From Warburgia ugandensis (Eukaryota > Streptophyta > Magnoliopsida > Canellales > Canellaceae): DNA of 64,000 bases. The notes beneath the pieces were generated by a model. The model made no database searches and was not told the DNA's origin. It saw nothing but the letters and a program-made list of their open reading frames with translations. The first letter of the stretch is position 1; each line of letters opens with the position of its first letter. This document shows positions 13,401 to 25,700 of this stretch, one piece after another. The DNA is taken from NCBI GenBank assembly GCA_035236585.1, contig CP141134.1, forward strand, positions 22,808,414-22,872,413. Reading direction: 5' to 3'. A program made the translations under genes and the position numbers.

Positions 13401-15159
13401 AGGATCTGATCACACTTGATCTCATTGATCAAGTGGGTCCCTTTGTATTTTTAGGGGTTTTCTACCATAATGGGTAGCTCCCTTAATATATCTCATATAT
13501 GTCCAAATAAACCATATATATCACTTTATTTCAATACTATATCATTATTAAAACATATTTTCAAGATTTGATCATCTCAGATCTTGAAGATCTAAGTAAT
13601 TGAAAACTTGTCTCTTTAATACAGAAAGTTTTACTGAATATTATGTGCATTTTATCATTTCATCAGAAAATAGAGGTTTCAAGATTTCCATAGCTTCGTT
13701 TCGATCTTAATTTGGAGTTCAGATGACTCCAGAATGTGCTCTGGAAGTTCACAATCCTTCCTAGGGCCCAGATTTGATCTGGGCCTGAGGAACGGACGGC
13801 CCAGATTAGTCGGGCGGAAAACCAAGCCAGGCAGAATGCGTTCAGTTCGTCGGGTGAGTCCGCTGCGATGAAAGGTGGAAGCTCCCGCACGGGGCATCCA
13901 TGGACGCGCGCGGGACATCGTCCATCTGATCAGGAGATCGAATGGTCCGTTTGGACAGTCCAATCAATCCCTTCTCAATTGAGGGACTAAACCTTCTCAG
14001 ATCATTATGAAAATTCTACCCTAAGGGATTTGGACCCTTCTGGATCTAGTCAGAATTTTCATCTGAGCACTCTATAATCCTAAATTAAGGGTTCTGTTAT
14101 TACTTTATTTTTACCTTTTTTATCATCAAAATAAATTACAGTAAACTAAAAATTACATAAACTAGTATTAAACATCTATAGAAAGTATTCCCACCCACCT
14201 GATTGGAGAAAAAACCTTGGTTATATGCCCAATTTAAAAAGAGTACCTTGTTGATGAAGATATGGCCTAAGATCCAACTTTCTTGCAAATTCCCATTGTT
14301 TGAATCGGTGGATCTTGAAATTGCTTTGGGGGTTTTGTAGAATAGATATGGTGGGAAGTTTTGGATGGTAGAATTGATGAAATCAAATCAAGAAGAGAGT
14401 GTCTAATTGATTTTAGGTCTCTTGTTCCAATTTAAAAAGAAAAAGAAATTAAAAAGAAAGATATCTTTTGAAAATTTTGGGTTTTTGGGGAGGGATCTAG
14501 GTCTAATTTTTTAGGGAGAGTGAAGAAAATTTCGTGGGGATTTTATGAGCATTTTTGGAGGGTTTTTGGTCTTTTTTTTCATGATTATAATATTTAAATT
14601 TTTTATTATTAAATGGCATGAAAGTCTCCCATGCTCCATTTTTTCTTCCCCAAGATCAGCTAGTGTTTGTTGACCCATGACTTCACGTGGGCTGCTCATA
14701 AGATTCGCTTTTGGGTCCCTTGTGGGCCCCATGTGGGCCCCACATGGTGTAAAAAGATTGTTTTGCCATTTATGTATAAAATTTTGGGTTTTATTCCCAT
14801 GATCTCGAATTTGAGTGTACTTAGTGGCGTTGGATTCGTATTTCTCAGTACATTCTAAATTTTGATGTCTCATATTTTGATTTTTGGGCGATTTTGATTT
14901 TTAGGTAAAATTACTATTTTACCCCTTTTGTCCAAGAAATGAAGAAACTTAAGGATTTCTCATTCGAATTCAAAATTTGTCGTGCTTACAGTCATTTTGA
15001 AGGGTTTGCTAAGTTTAATTTTAATTTTACATGTCTTATGATTTGATTAAACTTTTATAAAAAGTATATTCTAAATAACTCTAATATTTTAGCCCGAAAT
15101 ATCTGAAACTCAAACTTTATTGATTTTCTCAATCAATTACAAAAATTTGGGTTATTACA
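10444..15159 (-). mobile_element. R1-family solo LTR, copy 1 (4.7 kb)
   Basis: It begins TGTGACAACCCG and ends GGGTTATTACA. Copies at 15,610-20,456, 22,720-27,650 and 34,058-39,251 share these ends and the same internal order. On - it reads TGTAATAACCC to GTTGTCACA. No internal region or second LTR adjoins it, and a near-perfect 5-bp target duplication brackets it, so it is a solo LTR inside the Copia integrase region. It contains a GATC-dense block (about 11,770-12,255) and a GC-rich block (about 13,740-13,930). It is clearly more diverged from copies 2 and 3 than they are from each other. No gene lies within it. Confidence 0.85.
11770..12255. repeat. GATC-dense block in R1 LTR copy 1
   Basis: By hand count about 19 GATC tetranucleotides occur in about 490 bp, many as TGATC, AGATC or TTGATCA. 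Matching dense blocks occur near 17,080-17,590, 24,090-24,670 and 35,610-36,200 in the other LTR copies. Whether this is a functional motif array or simple repeat expansion cannot be told from sequence. Confidence 0.7.
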
Positions 15160-15609
15160 CAACAAAAGTAGAGTCATTGGGGTAGAAACAAATACTTTGT
15201 AAGACTTATAGATTATGTATGTAGGAGGGTATGGATATCCTTTGTACAAAGTAAGGACCACATATTTGAATACATTAAGAGGTCCATACAATGGTGGAAA
15301 GACAAATAAGAAAGAAGCTGAAGTATCTTGGTATGGATAATGGAGGCAAATACACCTCTAGGGAGTTTAAGACATATTGCATTGAGCGTGGTATTCAGCA
15401 TGAGAAGATGGTTTTATGTACTCCACAACAAAATGAAGTAGCTAAAACAATGGATAGGACTATTGTGGAAAGAGTAAGTTGCATGCTAAGCATAGCTAAG
15501 CTACCTAAGCCATTATGGGGTGATATGAACCACCTATTATCTATCAATAGGTCACCATTGGCATCAGTAAACTCTAAAAGCCCAAAATTGAAGTGGTCTA
15601 GCATGAAAG
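15160..15609 (+). pseudogene. Copia integrase core remnant
   Basis: This continues the Tork polyprotein after the R1 solo LTR. The protein near 15,291-15,614 matches the TNT1-type integrase core by eye: a DNGG-K-YTSREF stretch, then TPQQN and a TIVERVSCMLSIAKLPKP-like helix region. It is interrupted on the right by the 12-kb R1 element. Broken fossil. Confidence 0.8.
15605..15609. repeat. Target-site duplication of 12-kb R1 element, left copy
   Basis: GAAAG immediately before TGTGACAACTC. It is identical to 27,651-27,655 after the right LTR. Confidence 0.8.
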
Positions 15610-18600
15610 TGTGACAACTCGAGTTTTTGTATCACATTTTGTAATACATTTTTCAAAGGTAGGGACCTTAGTAGTAAAAAAACTTTCACAAAACAAAGTA
15701 GCAGAAATTCTTTTCTTTAGAACTTATTTGGAAAAACCTAAGTTATCACTTCATACATCACATAAGTAGAATTTTTGTACAAGACAAAATTTTGTTAAAG
15801 GAATATACATTAATTATATTTCAGAATCCATCTAGTGGTTCACAGTACAGCATGGGTATTAGTGCAATACTTGCCCAAATTACATAATCCAAATTTCAAG
15901 GCTCACCATACAATAAAAACTCTCAATACAATATAATACTCTCAAATAAAAATACATGTCTTAAAGGGGTATACCCTGATAATTATTCTTCCAAGTCTTC
16001 TTAAGTCTTGAGCTCCTAATTCTACTTCTTTGTATCTGAGATATTGTAAACATTGAAATATTTACAATATCTCAGTAAGCTATGGTTGATAGGGGATTCA
16101 AGAAGCATAATAATTTGACAGTATAATCCTAATACTTCATAATACCATTATTCATACTCATGGAGCAATCTCTTTACTATGCCATATATGTACATCCTTA
16201 CACATACATGCAGTATAATGTCTATAGATATATACATATAGTCAAAACCATGAAAAATAGTTAATATCTCAAAACATAAACATACCCCACTTATGCTAAG
16301 TTGATAAATCAGCCAGACTCTACTGAAAATACTACCTCATTCGGGTGGTATCGGTAATCCATGATTACCCGACATCTCATCATGCCATATCATAAGGCAT
16401 TTCACTATGCCATGCATCATAATGCAAAAATACTTAAAGGACTACTATGCACACCATTAAAATCCATACTAGCGTGCCTGGATAACTGTCCAATAATCCA
16501 CTTATATCATCCTTAGTGAAAATCATAATATGCATGTCCGTCTGGGGAGGACCATGGCTATCACAGTGACGACCTTCCCATAATTGCCCCACCTGACTTT
16601 TAGCCTCATTTAGGCTTGGTATCCATATAATAACAAGTTTCAGAGAGTAGGTAGCCAAACCCTACTAAGGCTCCTAGCATAGTATTCCCAGGCCTTTGCC
16701 TGTTTAAAACAAAATCATAATCCTCCATACTTGTGTGTAAAGTAATTCTCATACGTACTAGACAATCTATCTATTTACTTAGGGCTAGAATATCTTCTAG
16801 TTCCATATTCACTTAGAGTCTAGTCCTCAATTCTAACTTAACCATTTCATATGTGTTTGGTTGGATCATAAGGGTCTTAAGAGATTTAATACAAGTATTA
16901 ACATTACACTTGTCAACATTTCTAGACATAAGATCATGTATTCAACATGTACATCCCATGTAGATGCATTCATAAAATCCTCCTACCTTCAAGTAATGAT
17001 CCATCTCTTCAGACTTTCCACGATCCTGATTGACGTATGTAATTTATAAATCCATACATACTATCAATATTTATACAATCTAAATAATCTTATCTATATT
17101 CTTAGTCTAATCTTGTCCTTTAATATAAAGGATCTAGATCTTTTGTCCTATCATGATCTATCTTCTGCAGATAGTGTCTATCCTATTAATCAATGGATCT
17201 GATGGTTAGAATGATCTTCTAATCTTTTAGATCTAAGTATTTTCTATCCTAAGTCTTTGTGCATTACTTTCTTTGATCTCAATCTTTCATAGATCCTTTG
17301 ATCAACAATTATACTTGTTGATAATGATTAAGGGCTTAGATCTTCTATCTTCTAATTTTTCTTTGATCTAAGTTCAATTGTTTGATCATCCCTAACGAGG
17401 ATAATCTTGATGCTCTTTCTTAAATCATATTTGATCAAGGGTTCACATATTTTATTCTATTTGATCAAAGACCTTCGATTCTATTTGATCTAAATTGCAA
17501 GCAATATATATTTATCATCATCAAGAAGTATTTATTTCTTTTTATTGTTCTTGATCATTCAACATCCCATGGATCTTATTTGATCATCCTTATCTTACTT
17601 GCAATTTTTATTGGAATTAAATAATTTACTAACCTTTTATGCTCTTATTATTATTATTCAACCAATTAATGTTTTACTAATTAAAGATAACTTATTTTAG
17701 CCTAAGTCTAGACTACGCCTCTTATTTCTAATTGGCTAAGGCTTACTAGCTGAATGGTTGAACACAAAGTGGCTTTTCAATCCTCGTGTAAGGAGGCGTT
17801 TAACCTCACAAACATTAACGAAAGGTGGGGGAAGAGTGAGGCTTTATTAGAAAACCCCCTTAATCACCATGTTCAGCATTAACTAGAGTTGACCTTAGCT
17901 CAATCTTTCATAAGGTTCTTATGAGCATTTTAACCCTAAGTACTCTTTCTAGTTAATTTTAATTAAATCCATGAACATTTAAAATGTCGTTCATGAGGTT
18001 TATTATTTTTGTAGTTTGGGCCAAGGATTTGATAATTCTTATATTGTCCTACTAACTATAGCCCTTACTAATATTAAGTCAAAGTCATACACTCATCTTA
18101 ATTGTCCATGAATCTCTATATTCTATTAATTTACATTTTTGGTGATTTATGCTCATCATATCTTAAAAACTACTTAACAATTAAATCTACTAAAAAACTT
18201 TGACAATAATTAAGTCATAAACTTTAATCACAAATCAAATATAAGTTTAACAACCATATACTAACATGCTTCATATGAATGTAACTTAACTTAATGGAAT
18301 AAAACTGTACTTAAACTAGCATGATCCTAAGTTATGAAATACATGAAATTTTACTACTAATCTAATGGAATCATGCTAAAATTTCAAATTTAAACTAACA
18401 TGGTCCTAAGATAATTACATCTACCAACCTAATAACAAACTAATAACATTTAAAGCATAACATGCTAAAATTTAAGAATTACACTATCATGCTTCCTAAA
18501 CATAAATCACATTTACAATTCTATTATCAAATATAAAAAAATGAAACTAATTAGATTAAGATTATTAGAAACTTTTACTTATGATTGAACCATTAGATCT

Positions 18601-20456
18601 TAGATCTTTTCCTTTAGGTCAAGAGTTTTAATTACTTTTAGGGTTATTACTCCATTAAGATCCAAAGATCATATCCACTTGTTTTTATTATATTTAATCC
18701 ATAATCTTACTGGATTCCATCATAATATCATTCATTCAATCTATCCCAAGGGTGTGACCATACTTGATCTTATTGATCAAGTGGGTCCCTTTGCATTTTT
18801 AGCGTTTTTCTACCATAAAGGGTAGATTCCTCATTTTATGTTAGATCTACCAAAATAAATCATGGATATTACTTGATTTCAACATTATATCATCACTAAA
18901 ATAGATTCCCAAGATTTGATCATTTCAGATCTTGAAGATCTTGAAAATTGGAAGCTTATTTCCTAAATACAAAAATTTTCATGAAGAATTTTCTAAATAT
19001 TACTATTTCAAAGAAAATAGACGTTACAAGCTTTCCATAGCCTCTTTCCGATCTCAATTTGGAGCTCATATGACTCTACAATTGATGATTGAAGTTCATA
19101 GTTGTTCCTATGGTCCAGATTTGATCTGGGCCCAATGAAACGGACAGCTAGGATCAATTGGGTGGTGCAAGTCCTGTCGGGAGGAGCGGGTCACACTCAT
19201 CACCGGGATACAGGTGGTAATGCACTACTAGAGACCGCATCACGCTGCGCATTGTCCCATCGAAACATCACCACACGCGGATTACATCTGCGAAAACACT
19301 CTCACAGGGCGTGTTTCCATGTGGCATTTTGTTGCGCATCCCGGGAACTGGATCTTCTTAGGAAGATCGGACAGTCCATTTTGGACTGTCCAATCTATTC
19401 CTCTTCAATCAAGGGGTCAAAACATGATTAAATTTCTTGAAACTTCAACCCTAGAGGTTTTGGACCCTTCTGAATCGATTGGATAGCTCAAATTTTCCAT
19501 GTGAGCCCTCCATCGTATAGAATTGAAGGATTCTTATCCTTACTTGATTTTTATAATTTTTAACGTAAAATTAATTTTAGAAAAATAAAAATTACATTAA
19601 CTAACATGAAATCAATATAAGAATAGCTTCCACCTGCCTAACTGGGGAAAAACATAGATTTTGTAGCCCAATTTAAAGAATTATCCTCTTGATGATAAGA
19701 TAGCCCAATAACCGCTTGTTTTGTTATTTACCGTTTATTGCACCATTGGATCTTGAAATTGATTTGGGGGTTTTGTAAATAAGGTAGTATAGGACCTAGT
19801 TTGTTATGGGGAAGAAAGATAATTTCATGGAAAATGTAATGAACATTTTTGGAGGATTTTTGGGGGTGTATTTATAGATGTTTTTGAATTTTTTATAATT
19901 ACTTGTAATAATTATGTTTCAATTCTTTTGAATATTAAATTAACATTAGATCCTCCACTACCACCTCTTTCTCCACTAGAAGCAGGTAGTTGGTTGACCA
20001 CTCATTACATGTTTTCTAGCCATTGGATTTGTTTGTGGGCCCCTTGTGGCCCCATAGAGGTGTGAAAGGACCATTTTGCCCTTTTGTGGAGAAAGATCCA
20101 TTTTATTCTCCCAAACTCAGAATTGAGCGTACATATTGGCATTGGAATCATATTTTTGATTAAATTCTAAATATTGATGTCTTAGATCTTGGTTATGGGT
20201 AAAAATACCATTTTACCCTTTTATTCATAAAAATGAAGAAAATTAAGGATTTTTCATTTTAACTTAGAATTGAACGTACTTAGTGTCATTTCGATTGATT
20301 TTTCAAGTACATTCATAATTTTTAATTTTTAGATCATGTTTTAATCTCCATAAAAATGAGAATTTCCAATAACCTAATATTCTTGCCCAAAATTTTTAAA
20401 AATTCAAACTAAATTAATTTTCTCAATCAATTTTCAAAAAATTTGGGGTTATTACA
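15610..20456 (-). repeat. R1 LTR copy 2 (3' LTR of the 12-kb element)
   Basis: It runs TGTGACAACTCG to GGGGTTATTACA, 4,847 bp. A minus-strand TATAAATA-type box lies near 19,868-19,880. A GC-rich block (about 19,140-19,340) lies downstream of that box in transcription direction, where an untranslated leader would be. Confidence 0.85.
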
Positions 20457-22719
20457 ATCTTCACCCCTTATAATAATTTTGTCCTCAAAATTTGTATTTC
20501 AACTTATGAGTTTTCATTGACTCATTAATAAGTTTACTCATGTGGAAACCTCTATTTCCCTTCATTCATAGTTCATACCACCTTCTCTTTCAAAGGCAAA
20601 ATCACATTTTTAGGTCATAAACACACATCTCACTAATAATGCTAATGCATTAATCACTTAAGCTAATTCTTTGCTAGAATTTCTAAAAGGATTATTAACT
20701 CTTAACTAAGTTATCCTTTTGTTTCAAAATCTTCTATTTCACTTGACTAGTATACTAAATTTCTACTCCTCATTTTCACCAATCTTTCTATACTTCATAT
20801 TTTTCCATTCTAACTTTTATTGCTCATTCTCATTCCTCTTCAACTTATACAAGTTTTGACAAATCTTTTCTAATATGTATAGTCCTTAGACTATCTACCA
20901 AAATGACATATTGATTGGATTCTATAATTTCATCTATTATTCTTTATAACAATCTTCCAATATTTGGAAGTAATTTATCTCTTCTTGGTTCATGTAATCA
21001 ATGATAACATTATACTAAAAGAATGACCTTATAGTATTCTCTACAATCAATAAGAGATAAATTTCTCTAACTATCGTAGTCATTTTGTATTTCAATATCA
21101 TCTTCAATCTTTGCTTGGTCAATTTCCATATCATTCTTAGAATTTATATGACCCTAACTTTGCTTTCTTAAATCAACATGTACACTTACTAGCTAGTTGA
21201 CAAGTTTTGTAATTGTCTAACATATACTCTAAATGGTCATGATTTTCTTACAACTTTCATAAATCATCACCACTTCATCTTATATATCTCATTCTCATCA
21301 ATTTCCTGAATAACATTTATCCAACTCATATAATTCATTTTTTCTTTTGATATCTCACTATTATTTTTCATTTCTAGCTCCCCTTTGATGATAATAGGTT
21401 GAGAATAGCTCATCCATGTGGAGTAAAGGGTACTTAATATCATTTATGCATAATCTCATTGATCCTTCATTCATCTTTTTCTAAGGAGCTCTCCAATGTA
21501 AACTTATATAATCACTCCTTTGTCTACTAATCCTTAAAATTTGTTCTTTCCACTTATTCAAATCAGTTGATGTCATTTTCCTCAACTACTATATATATTT
21601 CCTCATTCAATCTTATGTTAGATTAAAAATCTCCAAAATATCTTGAAATTTCTAACCACATATTTCTCCAAAATCTGGATTCATGCCTCATTCATAATTA
21701 TCTCATTTGTCCAAAATTTACACTTAAGTTTAGTTGACTATATTATTTTTTATAGGTCTTCATTTCTCATGTTCATTTTTCCATTCCTTCAAAATGTAAT
21801 TTTCCTCATTATATTCCATAATTCTTTCAATATCACTAACTCTATCATATAAATAGAATCAATATCTCTAAATTCATTATATTAATATCCCTATTCATTT
21901 ATAGGTCTTCACTTTCCATTCTATCATCAATGCAAATTATAGTCCATAATTATTTTCATATTTCAATTCTATCATATAGTTGAATCAATATTCCTCTAAA
22001 TTTTATTTCCTTATTAATCTTTTTCATTTACCAATTTTGCAAATATTTACCTATCTCCTTAAATTCTTCTCAAATAAGTTCATCTCTATTTTGATAATTA
22101 ATTCCTTTAACTAATTGTCATAATACTACATCTATGTAGTAATTGTAACTCTTGCATTTATATTTATTATTTTTAAATTTTGTAATAATTCTAAGGTTTT
22201 TAACTTTAGTATCTATTTCACCTTTCCTATAAACGTTGGATTTTATCCTTCTTCTTCCTTTCCATCCTATTTTTCCAATTTATCATCTCTTTCTCTTAAT
22301 CTCCATTATTTCACCTAATAATAGTTATATTAATGTATTTTATATCTACAAGTATCTTTACTTAAGATTTCAGGTTATACCTAAATATCATACATTACAT
22401 CTTCCTCTATTCTAAGGTTTTCCTTACTTGTTTCTATACTTACTCTTCCCTATATTGATATCATTAACTTACTAAGTAGTACTCCTAGTTATTTCAATAA
22501 GTAATATCTACTTATACTCCATTAGTACTTCATGATTTAATTACATTAACTCCTCACCTAATGAGTCAATTACATAACTCTTCCTATACTCATTCTTAAC
22601 TAATGAGTTAACCACATAACTCATTCTCTACTCATTCTCATCAAATACTATCTTATTTCTTATTTGCTCACTATTTCTCATCATCTAATTGGATTGTCAT
22701 CTTCATATTGGACACCAAC
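20457..22719 (-). other. Non-coding interior of the 12-kb R1 element
   Basis: No gag or pol similarity is seen. The + strand is strikingly poor in G and rich in T, A and C, so the minus-strand transcript would be purine-rich and C-poor. Next to the 3' LTR, the complement of about 20,457-20,500 reads like the tail of chromoviral (Tekay/Del-type) polyproteins: a TTTTGAGGACAAAATT stretch followed by AAGGGGTGAAGAT as polypurine tract. At the other end, the first bases after the 5' LTR (complement of about 22,705-22,719) contain TTGGTGTCC, a possible primer site. It does not match the usual initiator-Met site. Confidence 0.7.
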
Positions 22720-25700
22720 TATGACAACCCACGTTTTTGTAATACATTTTTCAAAGGCAGGGCCCTTAGTAGTAAATTTTTTTTTGGAAAACAACAAAAA
22801 TTCTTTTCTTTAGAACTTCTTTGGAAAAACCCAAGTCATCACTTCATACATAACATAAGTAGAATTTTTGTACAAGATAAAATTTTGTTGAAGGAAAATA
22901 TTTTTATTAAATTCCAAAATATATCCAGTGGTTCACAATACAGCCCGAGTATTAGTACAATGCTTGCCCAAATTACATAATCCAAATTTCAAGGCTCACC
23001 ATACAATAAAAACTCTCAATGCAATACAATACTCTCAAATAAAAATACATGTCTTTAAGGGGTATACTTTAATGATTATTCTTCCAAGTCTTCTTAAGTC
23101 TTAAGCTCCTAATTCTCCTTCTCTGTATCTAAGATGTTGTAAACATTGAAACATTTACAATATCTCAACAAGCTATGCTTGATAAGGGATTCAAGAAGCA
23201 TAATAATTTAATAGTATAATCATAATACTTCATAATCCCATTATTCATACTCATAGAGCAATCTCTTTACTTTGTCATATATGTACATCCTTACACATAC
23301 TATACTGTGTTTAGATATATACATATGGTCAAAATCAAAAAAAATAATTAATATCTCAAAACATAATCATACCCAGCTTATGCTAAGTTGATAAATCATC
23401 TAGACTCTATTAGAAATACTCCCTCATTTGGGTAGTATCAGTAATCCACGATTACCCGGCATCTTATCATACCATATCATAAGGCATTTTACTATGCCAT
23501 GCATCATAATGCTAAAATACTCAAAAGACTACTATACATGCAGTCAGAATCCGTACTAGCATGCCCAGATAATTGCCTAATAATCCACCTATACCATCCA
23601 TGGTGAAAATCAAAATATCCATATCTGTATGGGGAGGACCATGACTGTCACAGTGACAACCTTCCCATAATTGCCCCACCTGACTTTTAGCCTCATTTAG
23701 GCTTGGTATCCATATAATAACAAGTTTACGAGAGCGGGTGGCCAAACCCTACTGATGCGCCTAGCATAGCATCCCCAGGCCTACGCCTGTTTAAAACAAA
23801 ATCATAAGCCTCCATACTTGTATGTAAAGTAATTCTCATACGTACCAGACAATCTATCTGTTTACTTAGGGCTAGAATATCTTCTAGGTCCATATTCACT
23901 TAGAGTTTAGTCCTTAATTCTAACTTAACCATTTCATATGTGTTTGGTTGGATCATAAGGGTTTTAGGAGATTTAATACAAGCATTAACATTACACTTGT
24001 CAACATTTCTAGACATAAGATCATGTATTCAACATGTACATCCCATGTAGATGCATTCATAAAGTCCTCCTACCTTTAAGTAGTGATCAATCTCTTCAGA
24101 TCTTCCATGATCCTGACTGACCTATGTAATATGTGAATCCATACATACTATCAATATTTATACAATTTGAATAATCCTATCTATATTCTTAGTCTAATCT
24201 TGCCCTTTGATATAAAGGATCTAGATCTTTTGTCCTATCATGATCTATCTTCCTCAGATAGTGTCTATCCTATTGATCAATAGATCTGATGATTAGAATG
24301 ATCTTCTAATCTTTTAGATCTAAGTATTTTCTATCCTAAGTCTTTATGTATTACTTTCTTTGATCTTGATCTTTCATAGATCCTTTGAGCAACAATTATA
24401 CTTGTTGATAAAGATTAAGGGCTTATATCTTCTATCTTCTAATTTTTCTTTGATCTAAGTTCAGTTGTTTGATCATCCCTAAGGAGGATGATCTTAATTC
24501 TCTTCCTTGAATCATATTTGATCAAGGGTTCAAATCTTCTAATCTATTTGATCAAAGATCTTCTATTCTATTTGATCTAAATTGCAAGCAATATATATTT
24601 ATCATCATCAAGAAGTATTTATTTCTTTTTATTGTTCTTGATCATTCAAGATCCCATGAATCTTATTTGATCATTCTTATCTTACTTACAATTTTTATTA
24701 GGATTAGATAATTTACTAATAATTTATGCTATTATTATTATTATTATTCAACTAGTTAATATTTTACTGGTTGAAGATAACTTATTTTAGCTTAAGTCTA
24801 GACTGCTCCTCTTATTTTCAATTAGCTAAGGCTTACTAGCTGAATGGTTAAACACAAAGTGGTTATTCAATGCTCATGTAAGGAGGTGTTTAGACCTCAC
24901 AAATGTCAACGGAAGGTAGGGGAAGAGCGAGGCTTTATTAGAAAGCCCCCTTAACCACCATGTTCTGCATTAACTGGAGTGACCTTAGCTCAACCTTTCA
25001 TAAGGTTCTTATGAGCATTTTAACTCTAAGTATTCTTTCTAATTGATTTTAATTAAATCCATAAACATTTAAAATGTTATTCATGCGGTTTATTATTTTT
25101 CTACTTTGGGCCAAGGATTTGATAATCCTTATATTGTCCTACTAACTATAGCCCTTGCTAATATTAAGTCAAAGTCATACACTCATCTTAATTATCCATG
25201 AATCTATATATTCCATTAGTTTACATTTTTGGTGATTTATGCTCATGCTATCTTAACAACTACTTAATAATTGAATCTATTAATAAAATTTGACAATAAT
25301 TAAATCATAAACTTTAAGCATAAATTAAATATAAGTTTGACAACCATATACTAACATGCTTCATATGAATGTAACTTAACCAATGGAATAAAACTATACT
25401 TAAACTAGCATGATCCTAAGTAACGAAATACATAAAATTTTACTATTAATCTAATGGAATCATGCTAAAATCTCAAATTTAAACTAACGTGGCCCTAAGA
25501 TAATTAAATCTACCAACCTAATAACAAAATAATAGCATGCTAAAATTTAAGAATTAGACTATCATGCTTCCTAATTTATAACATAAATCACATTTGCAAT
25601 TCTATTATCAAATAAAAGACAATAAAACTAATTAGATTAATATTATTAGAAACTTTTACTCATGATTGAACCATTAGATCTTAGATCTTTTCCTTTAGAT

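Noticed and set aside
13663-13963. Two overlapping open frames on - in a GC-rich block
   Set aside because: They lie in the leader region of an R1 LTR and are not kept in the other R1 copies.
19102-19431. A 109-codon open frame on +
   Set aside because: It lies in the GC-rich block of R1 LTR copy 2, on the strand opposite to the element, and is not conserved in copy 3.
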